Part shown: in pieces, positions 13,646 through 25,487 of the stretch | Layout of the letters: each line of letters starts with the position of its first letter | Numbering within the stretch: the first letter of the stretch is position 1 | Origin: Saturnia japonica | Taxonomy: Eukaryota > Arthropoda > Insecta > Lepidoptera > Saturniidae | Direction: 5' to 3' | NCBI GenBank assembly: GCA_033032175.1 | Contig: CM065304.1 | Location: 4,898,001-4,962,000 of the forward strand | Length of the DNA stretch: 64,000 nucleotides | Made by a program: the position numbers and the translations under genes | Notes under the pieces: model-generated | Seen by the model: only the letters and a program-made list of their open reading frames with translations | The model's database searches: none | Told to the model about the DNA's origin: nothing

Positions 13646-14811
13646 CAAGGTGTCCAGAAAGGGTATCGGGTATTTCTTTTCGCGCCATATTCGAAACGGG
13701 GCGTCTAAAGGCTGCGAGGAGGGGTTCGCGGCGTCCGCCATTTTGTGGGGTTTTAGTCACGATGGAACAGTACTCGGGGACGCATCGCGCATTTTGCGTA
13801 CGAGCGTATTATCGTAATGGTGATTCAATAGTGACTGCTCAATGTCTCTATCGTGCGGAATATCGTACACGCCACGCGCCAAGTGACGATAGCATTAGGA
13901 AATGGATCAGATGTTCGAGAATACAGGTGCGACAGTTAAATTGAAAACTCTGGTCATCCTCGTTCAGTTCGCGATGAAAAAAACAATTGAAGAAGTTGAG
14001 GCGTCGGTTTGTCAAAATCCGTCTTTATCCATCCGAAAGTGAAGCCAAGCGTTGAACATCAAAAAATCGTCTTTACATTCGATTTTAAAGAAAGACTTAC
14101 ATCTAAAAGCCTATAAAATTCAATTGGTTCAAGAATTGAAGGATACGGACTATGCTAATCGACTGAATTTTGCGAACGAAATGCTGCAGCGATTTAACAA
14201 CTTTTTTGGGCCGCTATGTCTGCTAAAGGCATAATTGGTCCTTATTTTCATGAAGATCAACGAGGCCGAGCAATTAATGTGAATAGTGACCGTTATTGCG
14301 ATATGTTGCGAAATTTTTTGGTCCCAGAGTTGCAGGAGTTTGCAGGTTTCAACTCAAGAACGTGGTTCCAGCAAGATGGGGACTTGCCATACCTCAAATG
14401 ACTCAATGGAAGTTGTTAACGAATTATTCCCTAATAAAGTCATTTCGCGAAGGGTAACATCAACTGACCTCTCAGAAGCCCCGACCTTAGCCCGCTTGAC
14501 TATTTTGCATGGGGATACCTTAAAAGTAAGGTTTATCAAAAACAATCCGACGAATCTAACCCAGTTAAAGCAAAACATCAGGTCAGAAATGGCAGCAATA
14601 TCGATAGCTATGTGTCAACGTGTTATCGCCAATCTTTCGTTCCGTTTAGAAGAGTGCCAGCAACGTAACGGTCATCATTTGGATAACATCATCTTTTCCA
14701 AATAATTCTCCAATTCATATGCTAATAATAAAACAATAAACTTTTTTATTGCATACAAATAATTTTTGCTTCATTGAACTTACAAATACGATACCCTTTC
14801 TGGACACCTTG
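13646..14811 (+). mobile_element. Tc1/mariner-type element, copy 2
   Basis: Inserted at the same TA as copy 1 in the next A-type unit. It is distinguished by ATCAGATG (one G lost) near 13910, a TTAAATTGAAA stop near 13940, TGA in GAAAGTGAAGCC near 14041, loss of GCC in GGGGACTTGCC near 14381, and a right end lacking CC (AATACGATACC). The shared internal deletion and the rest of the C-terminal reading are present. Confidence 0.92.
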
Positions 14812-16003
14812 TATTTCCTTGGTATAGTCGTGTCTTATATCGAAATGTTCGTTTAGTTCTGCTCTATCCTATAACACAATAATATCAATAAGTTACCCTA
14901 AAAGATTTTCGATAATTCATCGAAAAACTGAAAATTTACTTCAAAAAAATTACCTACAGATCCATATACAAATATCTTGTTCACATACCTTCGATACATA
15001 GCCGTGTGTCATATATCAAATTCTTCGTCTCGTCTTGCTTCATCTTGTTATACAAAAACAAGATACAGTTACAGTACTCGATTTTCGATTTTTCATCTAA
15101 AAAACTGAAAATTTTTATACTCGACTTTGACAATTTATATAGAACTGTATATAAGAAATATGTTGTTTATTTTTGTGGTCCTCGTTGATAGTGGTCCCCC
15201 GCACACATTGCTGTCATCGCTTGTGTCGCGGCGGTCCATCTGTAATAGAAATTCACTAAAATCATTAAATTACACTTTTTCACACTTACCATCGAAACTA
15301 CCAACAGCATACCTACTTTTATAATTTCAGTACATTCCTTATAACCTCCCTGATCCGAGAACACCTTTCCTTTCTCGCTACTCCTACTAGAAGTTAGTCA
15401 TCAAACTGATTTTTTTAGAACACAGAGAGACTCTCCTTACCGTAACTACCTCAATCAGTCCACACCTTAGGGATTGTGGAATCGAATATACATAATTGCA
15501 TATTCCTTGGTATAGTCGTGTCTTATATCGAAATGTTCGTTTAGTTCTGCTCTATCCTATAACACAATAATATCAATTAGTTACCGTAAAAGATTTTCGA
15601 TATTTCATCGAAAAACTGAACATTTACTTCAAAAAAATTTACCTATAGATCCATATACAAATATCTTGTTCACATACCTTCGATACATAGCCGTGTCATA
15701 TATCAAATTCTTCGTCTCATCTTGCTTCATCTTGTTATATAAAAACAAGATACAGTTACAGTACTAGATTTTCGATTTTTCATCGAAAAAACTGAAAATT
15801 TTTATACTCGACTTTGACAATTTATATAGAACTGTATATAAGAAATATGTTGTTTATTTTTGTGGTTCCTCGTTGATAGTGGTCCTTCGCACACATTGCT
15901 GTCTTCGCTTCTGTCGTGGCGGTCCATCTGTAATAGAGTCCACACCTTAGGGATTGTGGAATCGAATATAGATAATTGCATATTTAAAAATCTGTCTTAA
16001 ATA

Positions 16004-17159
16004 CAAGGTGTCCAGAAAGGGTATCGGGTATTTCTTTTCGCGCCATATTCGAAACGGGGCGTCTAAAGGCTGCGGGGAGGGGTTCGCGGCGTCCGCCATT
16101 TTGTGGAGTTTTAGTCACGATGGAACAGTACTCGGGGACGCATCGCGCATTTTGCGTACGAGCGTATTATCGTAATGGTGATTCAATAGTGACTGTCAAC
16201 GTCTCTATCGTGCGGAATATCGTACATGCCACGCGCCAAGTGACGATAGCATTAGGAAATGGATCAGGATGTTCGAGAATACAGGTGCGACTGTTAAAAT
16301 TCAAAACTTGGTCATCCTCGTTCAGTTCGCGATGAAAAAACATTGAAGAAGTTGAGGCGTCGGTTCGTCAAAATCCGTTTTATCATCCGAAAGCGAAGCC
16401 AAGCGTTGAACATCAAAAAATCGTTTAACATTCGATTTTAAAGAAAGACTTACATCTAAAAGCCTATAAAATTCAATTGGTTCAAGAATTGAAGGATACG
16501 GACTATGCTAATCGACTGAATTTTGCGAACGAAATGCTGCAGCGATTTTAAAACTTTTTGGGGCCGCTATGTCTGCTAAAGGCATAATTGGTCCTTATTT
16601 TCATGAAGATCAACGAGGCGAGCAATAATGTGAATAGTGACCGTTATTGCGATATGTTGCGAAATTTTTTGTCCAGAGTTGCAGGAGTTTGCAGGTTTCA
16701 ACTCAAGAACGTGGTTCCAGCAAGATGGGGCCACTTGCCATACCTCAAATGACTCAATGGAAGTTGTTAACGAATTATTCCCTAATAAAGTCATTTCGCG
16801 AAGGGGTAACATCAATGACCTCTCAGAAGCCCGTCCTTAGCCGCTTGACTATTTTGCATGGGGATACCTTAAAAGTAAGGTTTATCAAAACAATCTGACG
16901 AATCTAACCAGTTAAAGCAAAACATCAGGTCAGAAATGGCAGCAATATCGATAGCTATGTGTCAACGTGTTATCGCCAATCTTCGTTCCCGTTTAGAAGA
17001 GTGCCAGCAACGTAACGGTCATCATTTGGATAACATCATCTTTTCCAATAATTCTCCAATTCATATGCTAATAATAAACAATAAACTTTTTTATTGCATA
17101 CAAATAATTTTTGCTTCATTGAACTTACAAATACCCGATACCCTTTCTGGACAATTCTG
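16004..17159 (+). mobile_element. Tc1/mariner-type element, copy 3
   Basis: Same insertion site. This copy has many single-base losses (GACTGTCAACGTC, AACTTGGTCATCC, CATTGAAGAAG, GAGGCGAGCAATAATG) and a damaged right inverted end (GGACAATTCTGTA instead of GGACACCTTGTA). The transposase is broken throughout. Confidence 0.9.
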
Positions 17160-17665
17160 TATTTCCTTGGTATAGTCGTGTCTTATATCGAAATGTTCGT
17201 TTAGTTCTGCTCTATCCTATAACACATTAATATCAATTAGTTACCGTAAAAGATTTTCGATATTTCATCGAAAAACTGAAAATTTACTTCAAAAAAATTT
17301 ACCTACAGATCCATATACAAATATCTTGTTCACATACCTTTGATACATAGCCGTGTCATATATCAAATTCTTGTCTCGTCTTGCTTCATCTTGTTATACA
17401 AAAACAAGATACAGTTACAGTACTAGATTTTCGATTTTTCATCGAAAAAACTGAAAAATTTTTATACTCGACTTTGACAATTTATATAGAACTGTATATA
17501 AGAAATATGTTGTTTATTTTTGTGGTTCCTCGTTGATAGTGGTCCTTCGCACACATTGCTGTCATCGCTTCTGTCGTGGCGGTCCATCTGTAATAGAGTC
17601 CACACCTTAGGGATTGTGGAATCGAATATAGATAATTGCATATTTAAAAATTTCTGTCTTAAATA

Positions 17666-18836
17666 CAAGGTGTCCAGAAAGGGTATCGGGTATTTCTTTT
17701 CGCGCCATATTCGAAACGGGGCGTCTAAAGGCTGCGAGGGGAGGGGTTCGCGGCGTCCGCCATTTTGTGGGGTTTTAGTCACGATGGAACAGTACTCGGG
17801 GACGCATCGCGCATTTTGCGTACGAGCGTATTATCGTAATGGTGATTCAATAGTGACTGCTCAATGTCTCTATCGTGCGGAATATCGTACACGCCACGCG
17901 CCAAGTGACGATAGCATTAGGAAATGGATCAGATGTTCGAGAATACAGGTGCGACAGTTAAAATTGAAAACTCTGGTCATCCTCGTTCAGTTCGCGATGA
18001 AAAAACAATTGAAGAAGTTGAGGCGTCGGTTTGTCAAAATCCGTCTTTATCCATCCGAAAGTGAAGCCAAGCGTTGAACATCAAAAAATCGTCTTTACAT
18101 TCGATTTTAAAGAAAGACTTACATCTAAAAGCCTATAAAATTCAATTGGTTCAAGAATTGAAGGATACGGACTATGCTAATCGACTGAATTTTGCGAACG
18201 AAATGCTGCAGCGATTTAACAACTTTTTTGGGCCGCTATGTCTGCTAAAGGCATAATTGGTCCTTATTTTCATGAAGATCAACGAGGCCGAGCAATTAAT
18301 GTGAATAGTGACCGTTATTGCGATATGTTGCGAAATTTTTTGGTCCCAGAGTTGCAGGAGTTTGCAGGTTTCAACTCAAGAACGTGGTTCCAGCAAGATG
18401 GGGCCACTTGCCATACCTCAAATGACTCAATGGAAGTTGTTAACGAATTATTCCCTAATAAAGTCATTTCGCGAAGGGGTAACATCAACTGACCTCTCAG
18501 AAGCCCCGACCTTAGCCCGCTTGACTATTTTGCATGGGGATACCTTAAAAGTAAGGTTTATCAAAACAATCCGACGAATCTAACCCAGTTAAAGCAAAAC
18601 ATCAGGTCAGAAATGGCAGCAATATCGATAGCTATGTGTCAACGTGTTATCGCCAATCTTCGTTTCCGTTTAGAAGAGTGCCAGCAACGTAACGGTCATC
18701 ATTTGGATAACATCATCTTTTCCAAATAATTCTCCAATTCATATGCTAATAATAAACAATAAACTTTTTTATTGCATACAAATAATTTTTGCTTCATTGA
18801 ACTTACAAATACCCGATACCCTTTCTGGACACCTTG
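17666..18836 (+). mobile_element. Tc1/mariner-type element, copy 4
   Basis: Same insertion site with intact ends. It shares ATCAGATG and GAAAGTGAAGCC with copy 2 but keeps the full GGGGCCACTTGCC block, so copies 2 and 4 form one sub-lineage. An open frame runs from the satellite through the 5' leader into the transposase N-terminus (17520-18077); this is a chance read-through. Confidence 0.92.
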
Positions 18837-20027
18837 TATTTCCTTGGTATAGTCGTGTCTTATATCGAAATGTTCGTTTAGTTCTGCTCTATCCTATAAC
18901 ACAATAATATCAATAAGTTACCCTAAAAGATTTTCGATAATTCATCGAAAAACTGAAAATTTACTTCAAAAAAATTTACCTACAGATCCATATACAAATA
19001 TCTTGTTCACATACCTTCGATACATAGCCGTGTCATATATCAAATTCTTCGTCTCGTCTTGCTTCATCTTGTTATACAAAAACAAGATACAGTTACAGTA
19101 CTCGATTTTCGATTTTTCATCTAAAAAACTGAAAATTTTTATACTCGACTTTGACAATTTATATAGAACTGTATATAAGAAATATGTTGTTTATTTTTGT
19201 GGCTCCTCGTTGATAGTGGTCCCCCGCACACATTGCTGTCATCGCTTGTGTCGCGGCGGTCCATCTGTAATAGAAATTCACTAAAATCATTAAATTACAT
19301 TTTTTCACAGTTACCATCGAACTACCAACAGCATACCTACTTTTATAATTTCAGTACATTCCTTATAACCTCCCTGATCCGAGAACACCTTTCCTTTCTC
19401 GCTACTCCTACTAGAAGTTAGTCATCAAACTGATTTTTTTGAAAACAGAGAGACTCTCCTTACCGTAACTACCTCAATCAGTCCACACCTTAGGGATTGT
19501 GGAATCGAATATACATAATTGCATATTCTTGGTATAGTCGTGTCTTATATCGAAATGTTCGTTTAGTTCTGCTCTATCCTATAACACAATAATATCAATT
19601 AGTTACCGTAAAAGATTTTCGATATTTCATCGAAAAACTGAACATTTACTTCAAAAAAATTTACCTATAGATCCATATACAAATATCTTGTTCACATACC
19701 TTCGATACATAGCCGTGTCATATATCAAATTCTTCGTCTCATCTTGCTTCATCTTGTTATATAAAAACAAGATACAGTTACAGTACTAGATTTTCGATTT
19801 TTCATCGAAAAAACTGAAAATTTTTATACTCGACTTTGACAATTTATATAGAACTGTATATAAGAAATATGTTGTTTATTTTTGTGGTTCCTCGTTGATA
19901 GTGGTCTTTCGCACACATTGCTGTCATCGCTTCTGTCGTGGCGGTCCATCTGTAATAGAGTCCACACCTTAGGGATTGTGGAATCGAATATAGATAATTG
20001 CATATTTAAAAATTTCTGTCTTAAATA

Positions 20028-21197
20028 CAAGGTGTCCAGAAAGGGTATCGGGTATTTCTTTTCGCGCCATATTCGAAACGGGGCGTCTAAAGGCTGCGGG
20101 GAGGGGTTCGCGGCGTCCGCCATTTTGTGGAGTTTTAGTCACGATGGAACAGTACTCGGGGACGCATCGCGCATTTTGCGTACGAGCGTATTATCGTAAT
20201 GGTGATTCAATAGTGACTGCTCAACGTCTCTATCGTGCGGAATATCGTACATGCCACGCGCCAAGTGACGATAGCATTAGGAAATGGATCAGGATGTTCG
20301 AGAATACAGGTGCGACAGTTAAAATTCAAAACTCTGGTCATCCTCGTTCAGTTCGCGATGAAAAAACAATTGAAGAAGTTGAGGCGTCGGTTCGTCAAAA
20401 TCCGTCTTTATCCATCCGAAAGCGAAGCCAAGCGTTGAACATCAAAAAATCGTCTTTACATTCGATTTTAAAGAAAGACTTACATCTAAAAGCCTATAAA
20501 ATTCAATTGGTTCAAGAATTGAAGGATACGGACTATGCTAATCGACTGAATTTTGCGAACGAAATGCTGCAGCGATTTAACAACTTTTTTGGGCCGCTAT
20601 GTCTGCTAAAGGCATAATTGGTCCTTATTTTCATGAAGATCAACGAGGCCGAGCAATTAATGTGAATAGTGACCGTTATTGCGATATGTTGCGAAATTTT
20701 TTGGTCCCAGAGTTGCAGGAGTTTGCAGGTTTCAACTCAAGAACGTGGTTCCAGCAAGATGGGGCCACTTGCCATACCTCAAATGACTCAATGGAAGTTG
20801 TTAACGAATTATTCCCTAATAAAGTCATTTCGCGAAGGGGTAACATCAACTGACCTCTCAGAAGCCCCGACCTTAGCCCGCTTGACTATTTTGCATGGGG
20901 ATACCTTAAAAGTAAGGTTTATCAAAACAATCCGACGAATCTAACCCAGTTAAAGCAAAACATCAGGTCAGAAATGGCAGCAATATCGATAGCTATGTGT
21001 CAACGTGTTATCGCCAATCTTCGTTCCCGTTTAGAAGAGTGCCAGCAACGTAACGGTCATCATTTGGATAACATCATCTTTTCCAAATAATTCTCCAATT
21101 CATATGCTAATAATAAACAATAAACTTTTTTATTGCATACAAATAATTTTTGCTTCATTGAACTTACAAATACCCGATACCCTTTCTGGACACCTTG
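20028..21197 (+). mobile_element. Tc1/mariner-type element, copy 5 (best preserved)
   Basis: Length 1170 bp, perfect inverted ends, TA on both sides. The N-terminal transposase frame (20144-20617) is open, followed by the family-wide internal deletion and the in-frame TGA. This copy and the one at 36410 come closest to the sequence that was amplified. Confidence 0.94.
20144..21090 (+). pseudogene. Transposase of copy 5, internally deleted
   Basis: The first 147 or so residues begin MEQYSGTHRAFCVRAYYRNG and form the paired helix-turn-helix DNA-binding region typical of insect Tc1/mariner (DUF4817-like) transposases, ending near NEMLQRFNN. The next 50-60 residues of the family, which carry the first catalytic Asp (FSDEAHF-type motif), are absent, and the frame shifts. 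The C-terminal part resumes with MSAKGIIGPYFHEDQ and keeps the second catalytic Asp in WFQQDGATCHT. TGA stands where Trp is expected after GNIN, and then the PLRSPDLSPLDYFAWG block with the third acidic residue follows. TAA is at 21088-21090. It cannot make an active enzyme, but it could encode a DNA-binding fragment of about 157 residues. Confidence 0.9.
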
Positions 21198-22246
21198 TAT
21201 TTCCTTGGTATAGTCGTGTCTTATATCGAAATGTTCGTTTAGTTCTGCTCTATCCTATAACACAATAATATCAATTAGTTACCGTAAAAGATTTTCGATA
21301 TTTCATCGAAAAACTGAAAATTTACTTCAAAAAAATTTACCTACAGATCCATATACAAATATCTTGTTCACATACCTTCGATACATAGCCGTGTCATATA
21401 TCAAATTCTTCGTCTCGTCTTGCTTCATCTTGTTATACAAAAACAAGATACAGTTACAGTACTCGATTTTCGATTTTTCATCTAAAAAACTGAAAATTTT
21501 TATACTCGACTTTGACAATTTATATAGAACTGTATATAAGAAATATGTTGTTTATTTTTGTGGCTCCTCGTTGATAGTGGTCCCCCGCACACATTGCTGT
21601 CATCGCTTGTGTCGCGGCGGTCCATCTGTAATAGAAATTCACTAAAATCATTAAATTACACTTTTTCACACTTACCATCGAAACTACCAACAGCATACCT
21701 ACTTTTATAATTTCAGTACATTCCTTATAACCTCCCTGATCCGAGAACACCTTTCCTTTCTCGCTACTCCTACTAGAAGTTAGTCATCAAACTGATTTTT
21801 TTAGAACACAGAGAGACTCTCCTTACCGTAACTACCTCAATCAGTCCACACCTTAGGGATTGTGGAATCGAATATACATAATTGCATATTCCTTGGTATA
21901 GTCGTGTCTTATATCGAAATGTTCGTTTAGTTCTGCTCTATCCTATAACACAATAATATCAATTAGTTACCGTAAAAGATTTTCGATATTTCATCGAAAA
22001 ACTGAACATTTACTTCAAAAAAATTTACCTATAGATCCATATACAAATATCTTGTTCACATACCTTCGATACATAGCCGTGTCATATATCAAATTCTTCG
22101 TCTCATCTTGCTTCATCTTGTTATATAAAACAAGATACAGTTACAGTACTAGATTTTCGATTTTTCATCGAAAAAACTGAAAATTTTTATACTCGACTTT
22201 GACAATTTATATAGAACTGTATATAAGAAATATGTTGTTTATTTTT

Positions 22247-22749
22247 GTGGTTCCTCGTTGATAGTGGTCCCTCGCACACATTGCTGTCATCGCTTGTGTC
22301 GCGGCGGTCCATCTGTAATAGAGTCCACACCTTAGGGATTCTGGAATCGAATATAGATAATTGCATATTTAAAATTTTCTGTCTTAAATATTTCTTTGGT
22401 ATAGTCGTGTCTTATATCGAAATGTTCGTTTAGTTCTGCTCTATCCTATAACACAATAATATCAATTAGTTACCGTAAAAGATTTTCGATAATTCATCGA
22501 AAAACAGAAAATTTACTTCAAAAAATTTACCTACAGATCCATATACAAATATCTTGTTCACATACCTTCGATACATAGCCGTGTCATATATCAAATTCTT
22601 CGTCTCGTCTTGCTTCATCTTGTTATACAAAAACAAGATACAGTTACAGTACTAGATTTTCGATTTTTCATCGAAAAAACTGAAAATTTTTATACTCGAC
22701 TTTGACAATTTATATAGAACTGTATATAAGAAATATGTTGTTTATTTTT
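22247..22749. repeat. Representative satellite unit, type A (503 bp)
   Basis: A clean A unit. In order: TCCTCGTTGATAGTGGTCCC, the GTCGCGGCGGTCCATCTG block, GTCCACACCTTAGGGATTCT, an AT-rich stretch with the CTTAAATATTTCCTTGG site that is the empty version of the transposon target, and then two diverged copies of one subrepeat. The first runs from GTCGTGTCTTATATCGAAAT to AGATTTTCGATAATTCATCG, the second from GCCGTGTCATATATCAAATT to AGATTTTCGATTTTTCATCG. Each subrepeat ends in a short hairpin-like motif (TTTTCGAT and ATCGAAAA around a 5-6-base loop). Read on the minus strand, a pyrimidine-rich tract and CAG precede ATGGACCGCC, like a 3' splice site. Confidence 0.85.
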
Positions 22750-24490
22750 GTGGTTCCTCGTTGATAGTGGTCCCTCGCACACATTGCTGTCATCGCTTCT
22801 GTCGCGGCGGTCCATCTGTAATAGGGTCCACACCTTAGGGATTCTGGAATCGAATATAGATAATTGCATATTTAAAATTTTCTGTCTTAAATATTTCCTT
22901 GGTATAGTCGTGTCTTATATCGAAATGTTCGTTTAGTTCTGCTCTATCCTACAACACAATAATATCAATTAGTTACCGTAAAAGATTTTCGATATTTCAC
23001 CGAAAAATGAAAATTTACTTCAAAAAATTTACCTACAGATCCATATACAAATATCTTGTTCACATACCTTCGATACATAGCCGTGTCATATATCAAATTC
23101 TTTGTCTCGTCTTGCTTCATCTTGTTATATAAAAAGAAGATACAGTTACAGTACTAGATTTCGATTTTTCATCGAAAAAACTGAAAATTTTTATATTCGA
23201 CTTTGACAATTTATATAGAACTGTATATAAGAAATATGTTGTTTATTTTTGTGGTTCCTCGTTGATAGTGGTCCCCGCACACATCGCTGTCATCGCTTGT
23301 GTCGCGGCGGTCCATCTGTAATAGAAATTCACTAAAATCATTAATTACACTTTTTCACACTTACCATCGAAACTACAAACAGCATACTACTTTTATAATT
23401 TCAGTACATTCCTTATAACTCCCTGATCCGAGAACACCTTTCCTTTCTCGCTACTCCTACTAGAAGTTAGTCATCAAACTGATTTTTTTTAGAAACAGAG
23501 AGACTCTCCTTACCGTAATACCTCAGTCAGTCCACACCTTAGGGATTGTGGAATCGAATATACATAATTGCATATTCCTTGGTATAGTCGTGTCTTATAT
23601 CGAAATGTTCGTTTAGTTCTGCTCTATCCTATAACACAATAATATCAATTAGTTACCGTAAAAGATTTTCGATATTTCATCGAAAAACTGAAAATTTACT
23701 TCAAAAAATTTACCTACAGATCCATATACAAATATCTTGTTCACATACCTTCGATACATAGCCGTGTCATGTATCAAATTCTTCGTCTCGTCTTGCTTCA
23801 TCTTGTTATACAAAAACAAGATACAGTTACAGTACTAGATTTTCGATTTTTCATCGAAAAAACTGATAATTTTTATACTCGAATTTGACATTTTATATAG
23901 AACTGTATATAAGAAATATGTTGTTTATTTTTGTGGTTCCTCGTTGATAGTGGTCCCCCGCACACATCGCTGTCATCGCTTGTGTCGCGGCGGTCCATCT
24001 GTAATAGAAATTCACTAAAATCATTAAATTACACTTTTTCACACTTACCATCGAAACTACCAACAGCATACCTACTTTTATAATTTCAGTACATTCCTTG
24101 TAACCTCCCGGATCCGAGAACACCTTTCCTTTCTCGCTACTCCTACTAGAAGTTAGTCATCAAACTGATTTTTATAGAACACAGAGAGACTCTCCTTACC
24201 GTAACTACCTCAGTCAGACCACACCTTAGGGATTGTGGAATCGAATATACATAATTGCATATTCCTTGGTATAGTCGTGTCTTATATCGAAATGTTCGTT
24301 TAGTTCTGATCTATCCTATAACACAATAATATCAATAAGTTACCGTAAAAGATTTTCGATTTTTCATCGAAAAAACTGAAAATTTTTATACTCGACTTTG
24401 ACAATTTATATAGAACTGTATATAAGAAATATATTGTATATTTTTGTGGTTCCTTGTTGATAGTGTTCCCCGCACACATTGCTGTCATCG

Positions 24491-25487
24491 GCTATGAACT
24501 CGGGGGCTAGTTGAAATGTACTAGATGAATCATCACTATTGTCTTCAAGTGGCATTGTCAATGCTTTCTCAGGACTATTAGTTTAATTTTTCTTATATCA
24601 TCATCAACTGTCGGAATAGTTGATACTTCCTGTTGTATTTGGATTTTATCTATTTTAACGACTTGATCATCGGTTGAGTCATCTGGTAGTGTTTCGAAGC
24701 TAGTATCTTTTTCGTTATTGATTTTTTTTAGATTTTGCATGTTATTTAAAGCTGGTCTTGGACTGCAATCACTTTCCTCAGTTATAAGCTCTGAGGGTTC
24801 TTGAAATTTTTCAGATTTGAAGTCACTATCACCAACAATCTGTTCGGGAAAACCTATTTCTTTTTCTGGAATACTAATTTGACTTTCCTCTTTTTAGCCA
24901 TCAACTAATAGTGATGACGTATCGACGTCAGAGACATTTTGTGTCACAGGGGATTCTGCTTGTATTTGGGATTCTCTTGTTTCCTTATTAATTTCTTCAA
25001 TAACATCATGTATCTTCTTAGGCGAGCACCATTCCTTGATTGCTTTCTTCTGTTTAGGTTCCTTTAGCATATTATCAAAAACACCACTAACAATGGCATT
25101 AACAATTTTCGGCTTCTCACTCAAAGGCCTCGGCTTTTTAAATTTCCTTCTTATATTCTCGAGAACCTTTTCATCGAGATCGAAATCCAGTCCGTCCCGA
25201 TATCTTCTCCCTGAAGCCTTGCTCCAGTAGTTTGATAGGCGAGAATAGTTTATTATCAATGTTCTTCATTACCGCCGTTTCCTTTGAACTCTGCGTGGGA
25301 TTCCTCGACGTCTTTAGATTAAGATCTCGCCTACTCGTAATTACATTATCCGTGACTGAAACTTCATTATACGTGCAGTGAGTGTTATCAGTGGAACGGG
25401 AAGGTGTATTCCTCAGATTTGTCTTAGTTCGGCGCAGTGACATGTGACTCGGCATCACCGACCCGCGTCGTGGCTGCTCGCCATTTC
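24491..25487 (-). pseudogene. Broken intron-less fragment of an unidentified protein gene
   Basis: The only non-satellite DNA between 1 and 37773. On the minus strand, long stretches read as one acidic and basic, low-complexity protein in shifting frames. Frame one (from about 25503 to 25171) includes SLRRTKTNLRNTPSRSTDN and DNKLFSPIKLLEQGFREKI. A shift near 25195 leads into DGLDFDLDEKVLENIRRKF, EKPKIVNAIVSGVFDNMLK and SSLLVDG. After an in-frame TAA (minus strand, plus 24894-24896) the frame stays open with ISIPEKEIGFPEQIVGDSDF and DDSTDDQVVKIDKIQIQQEV. Another shift near 24590 gives SPEKALTMPLEDNSDDSSST and ends APEFIA at the satellite junction. No splice sites are needed, so it may be a retrocopy. 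I do not recognise the family; no zinc finger or enzyme motif is visible. Confidence 0.7.

Larger units (their letters stand above)
10762..19955. repeat. Segmental duplication inside the satellite, copy 1 (~9.2 kb)
   Basis: Every landmark I compared in this block recurs 14726 bp further on (14725 after one deleted A near 33850), including four transposon copies with their private indels. The left edge is at TACTCGACTTTG (10762), which matches 25488. The match is clean to about 19955, after which the second copy becomes noisy. Confidence 0.85.
1125..24490. repeat. Satellite array, block 1 (A and B units, some with mariner)
   Basis: Tandem head-to-tail units, all in one orientation. Unit starts, taken at the GTGG(T/C)TCCTCGTTGATAG landmark, fall near 1580 (B), 2270 (A), 2773, 3312, 3816 (B), 4500, 5006, 5540 (B), 6227, 6729, 7157, 7763, 8250, 8753 (B), 9440 (B), 10128 (B), 10820, 11324, 11828, 13502, 15175 (B), 15862, 17522, 19199 (B), 19884, 21561 (B), 22247, 22750, 23252 (B) and 23936 (B). 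A units are about 503 bp, B units about 688 bp, and A units carrying the transposon about 1.67 kb. No functional gene is visible in the unit. The array breaks at 24490, inside the CACATTGCTGTCATCG block. Confidence 0.95.

Noticed and set aside
22245..22433. A 62-codon plus-strand frame recurring in A units
   Set aside because: It begins with TTG or GTG in the middle of the unit, is low in information and varies with unit type. A by-product of the repeat.
24491..25487. Assignment of the gene fragment to Masculinizer or another named sex-determination gene
   Set aside because: No CCCH zinc finger or other diagnostic motif is visible; only the genomic setting is similar, which is not enough.
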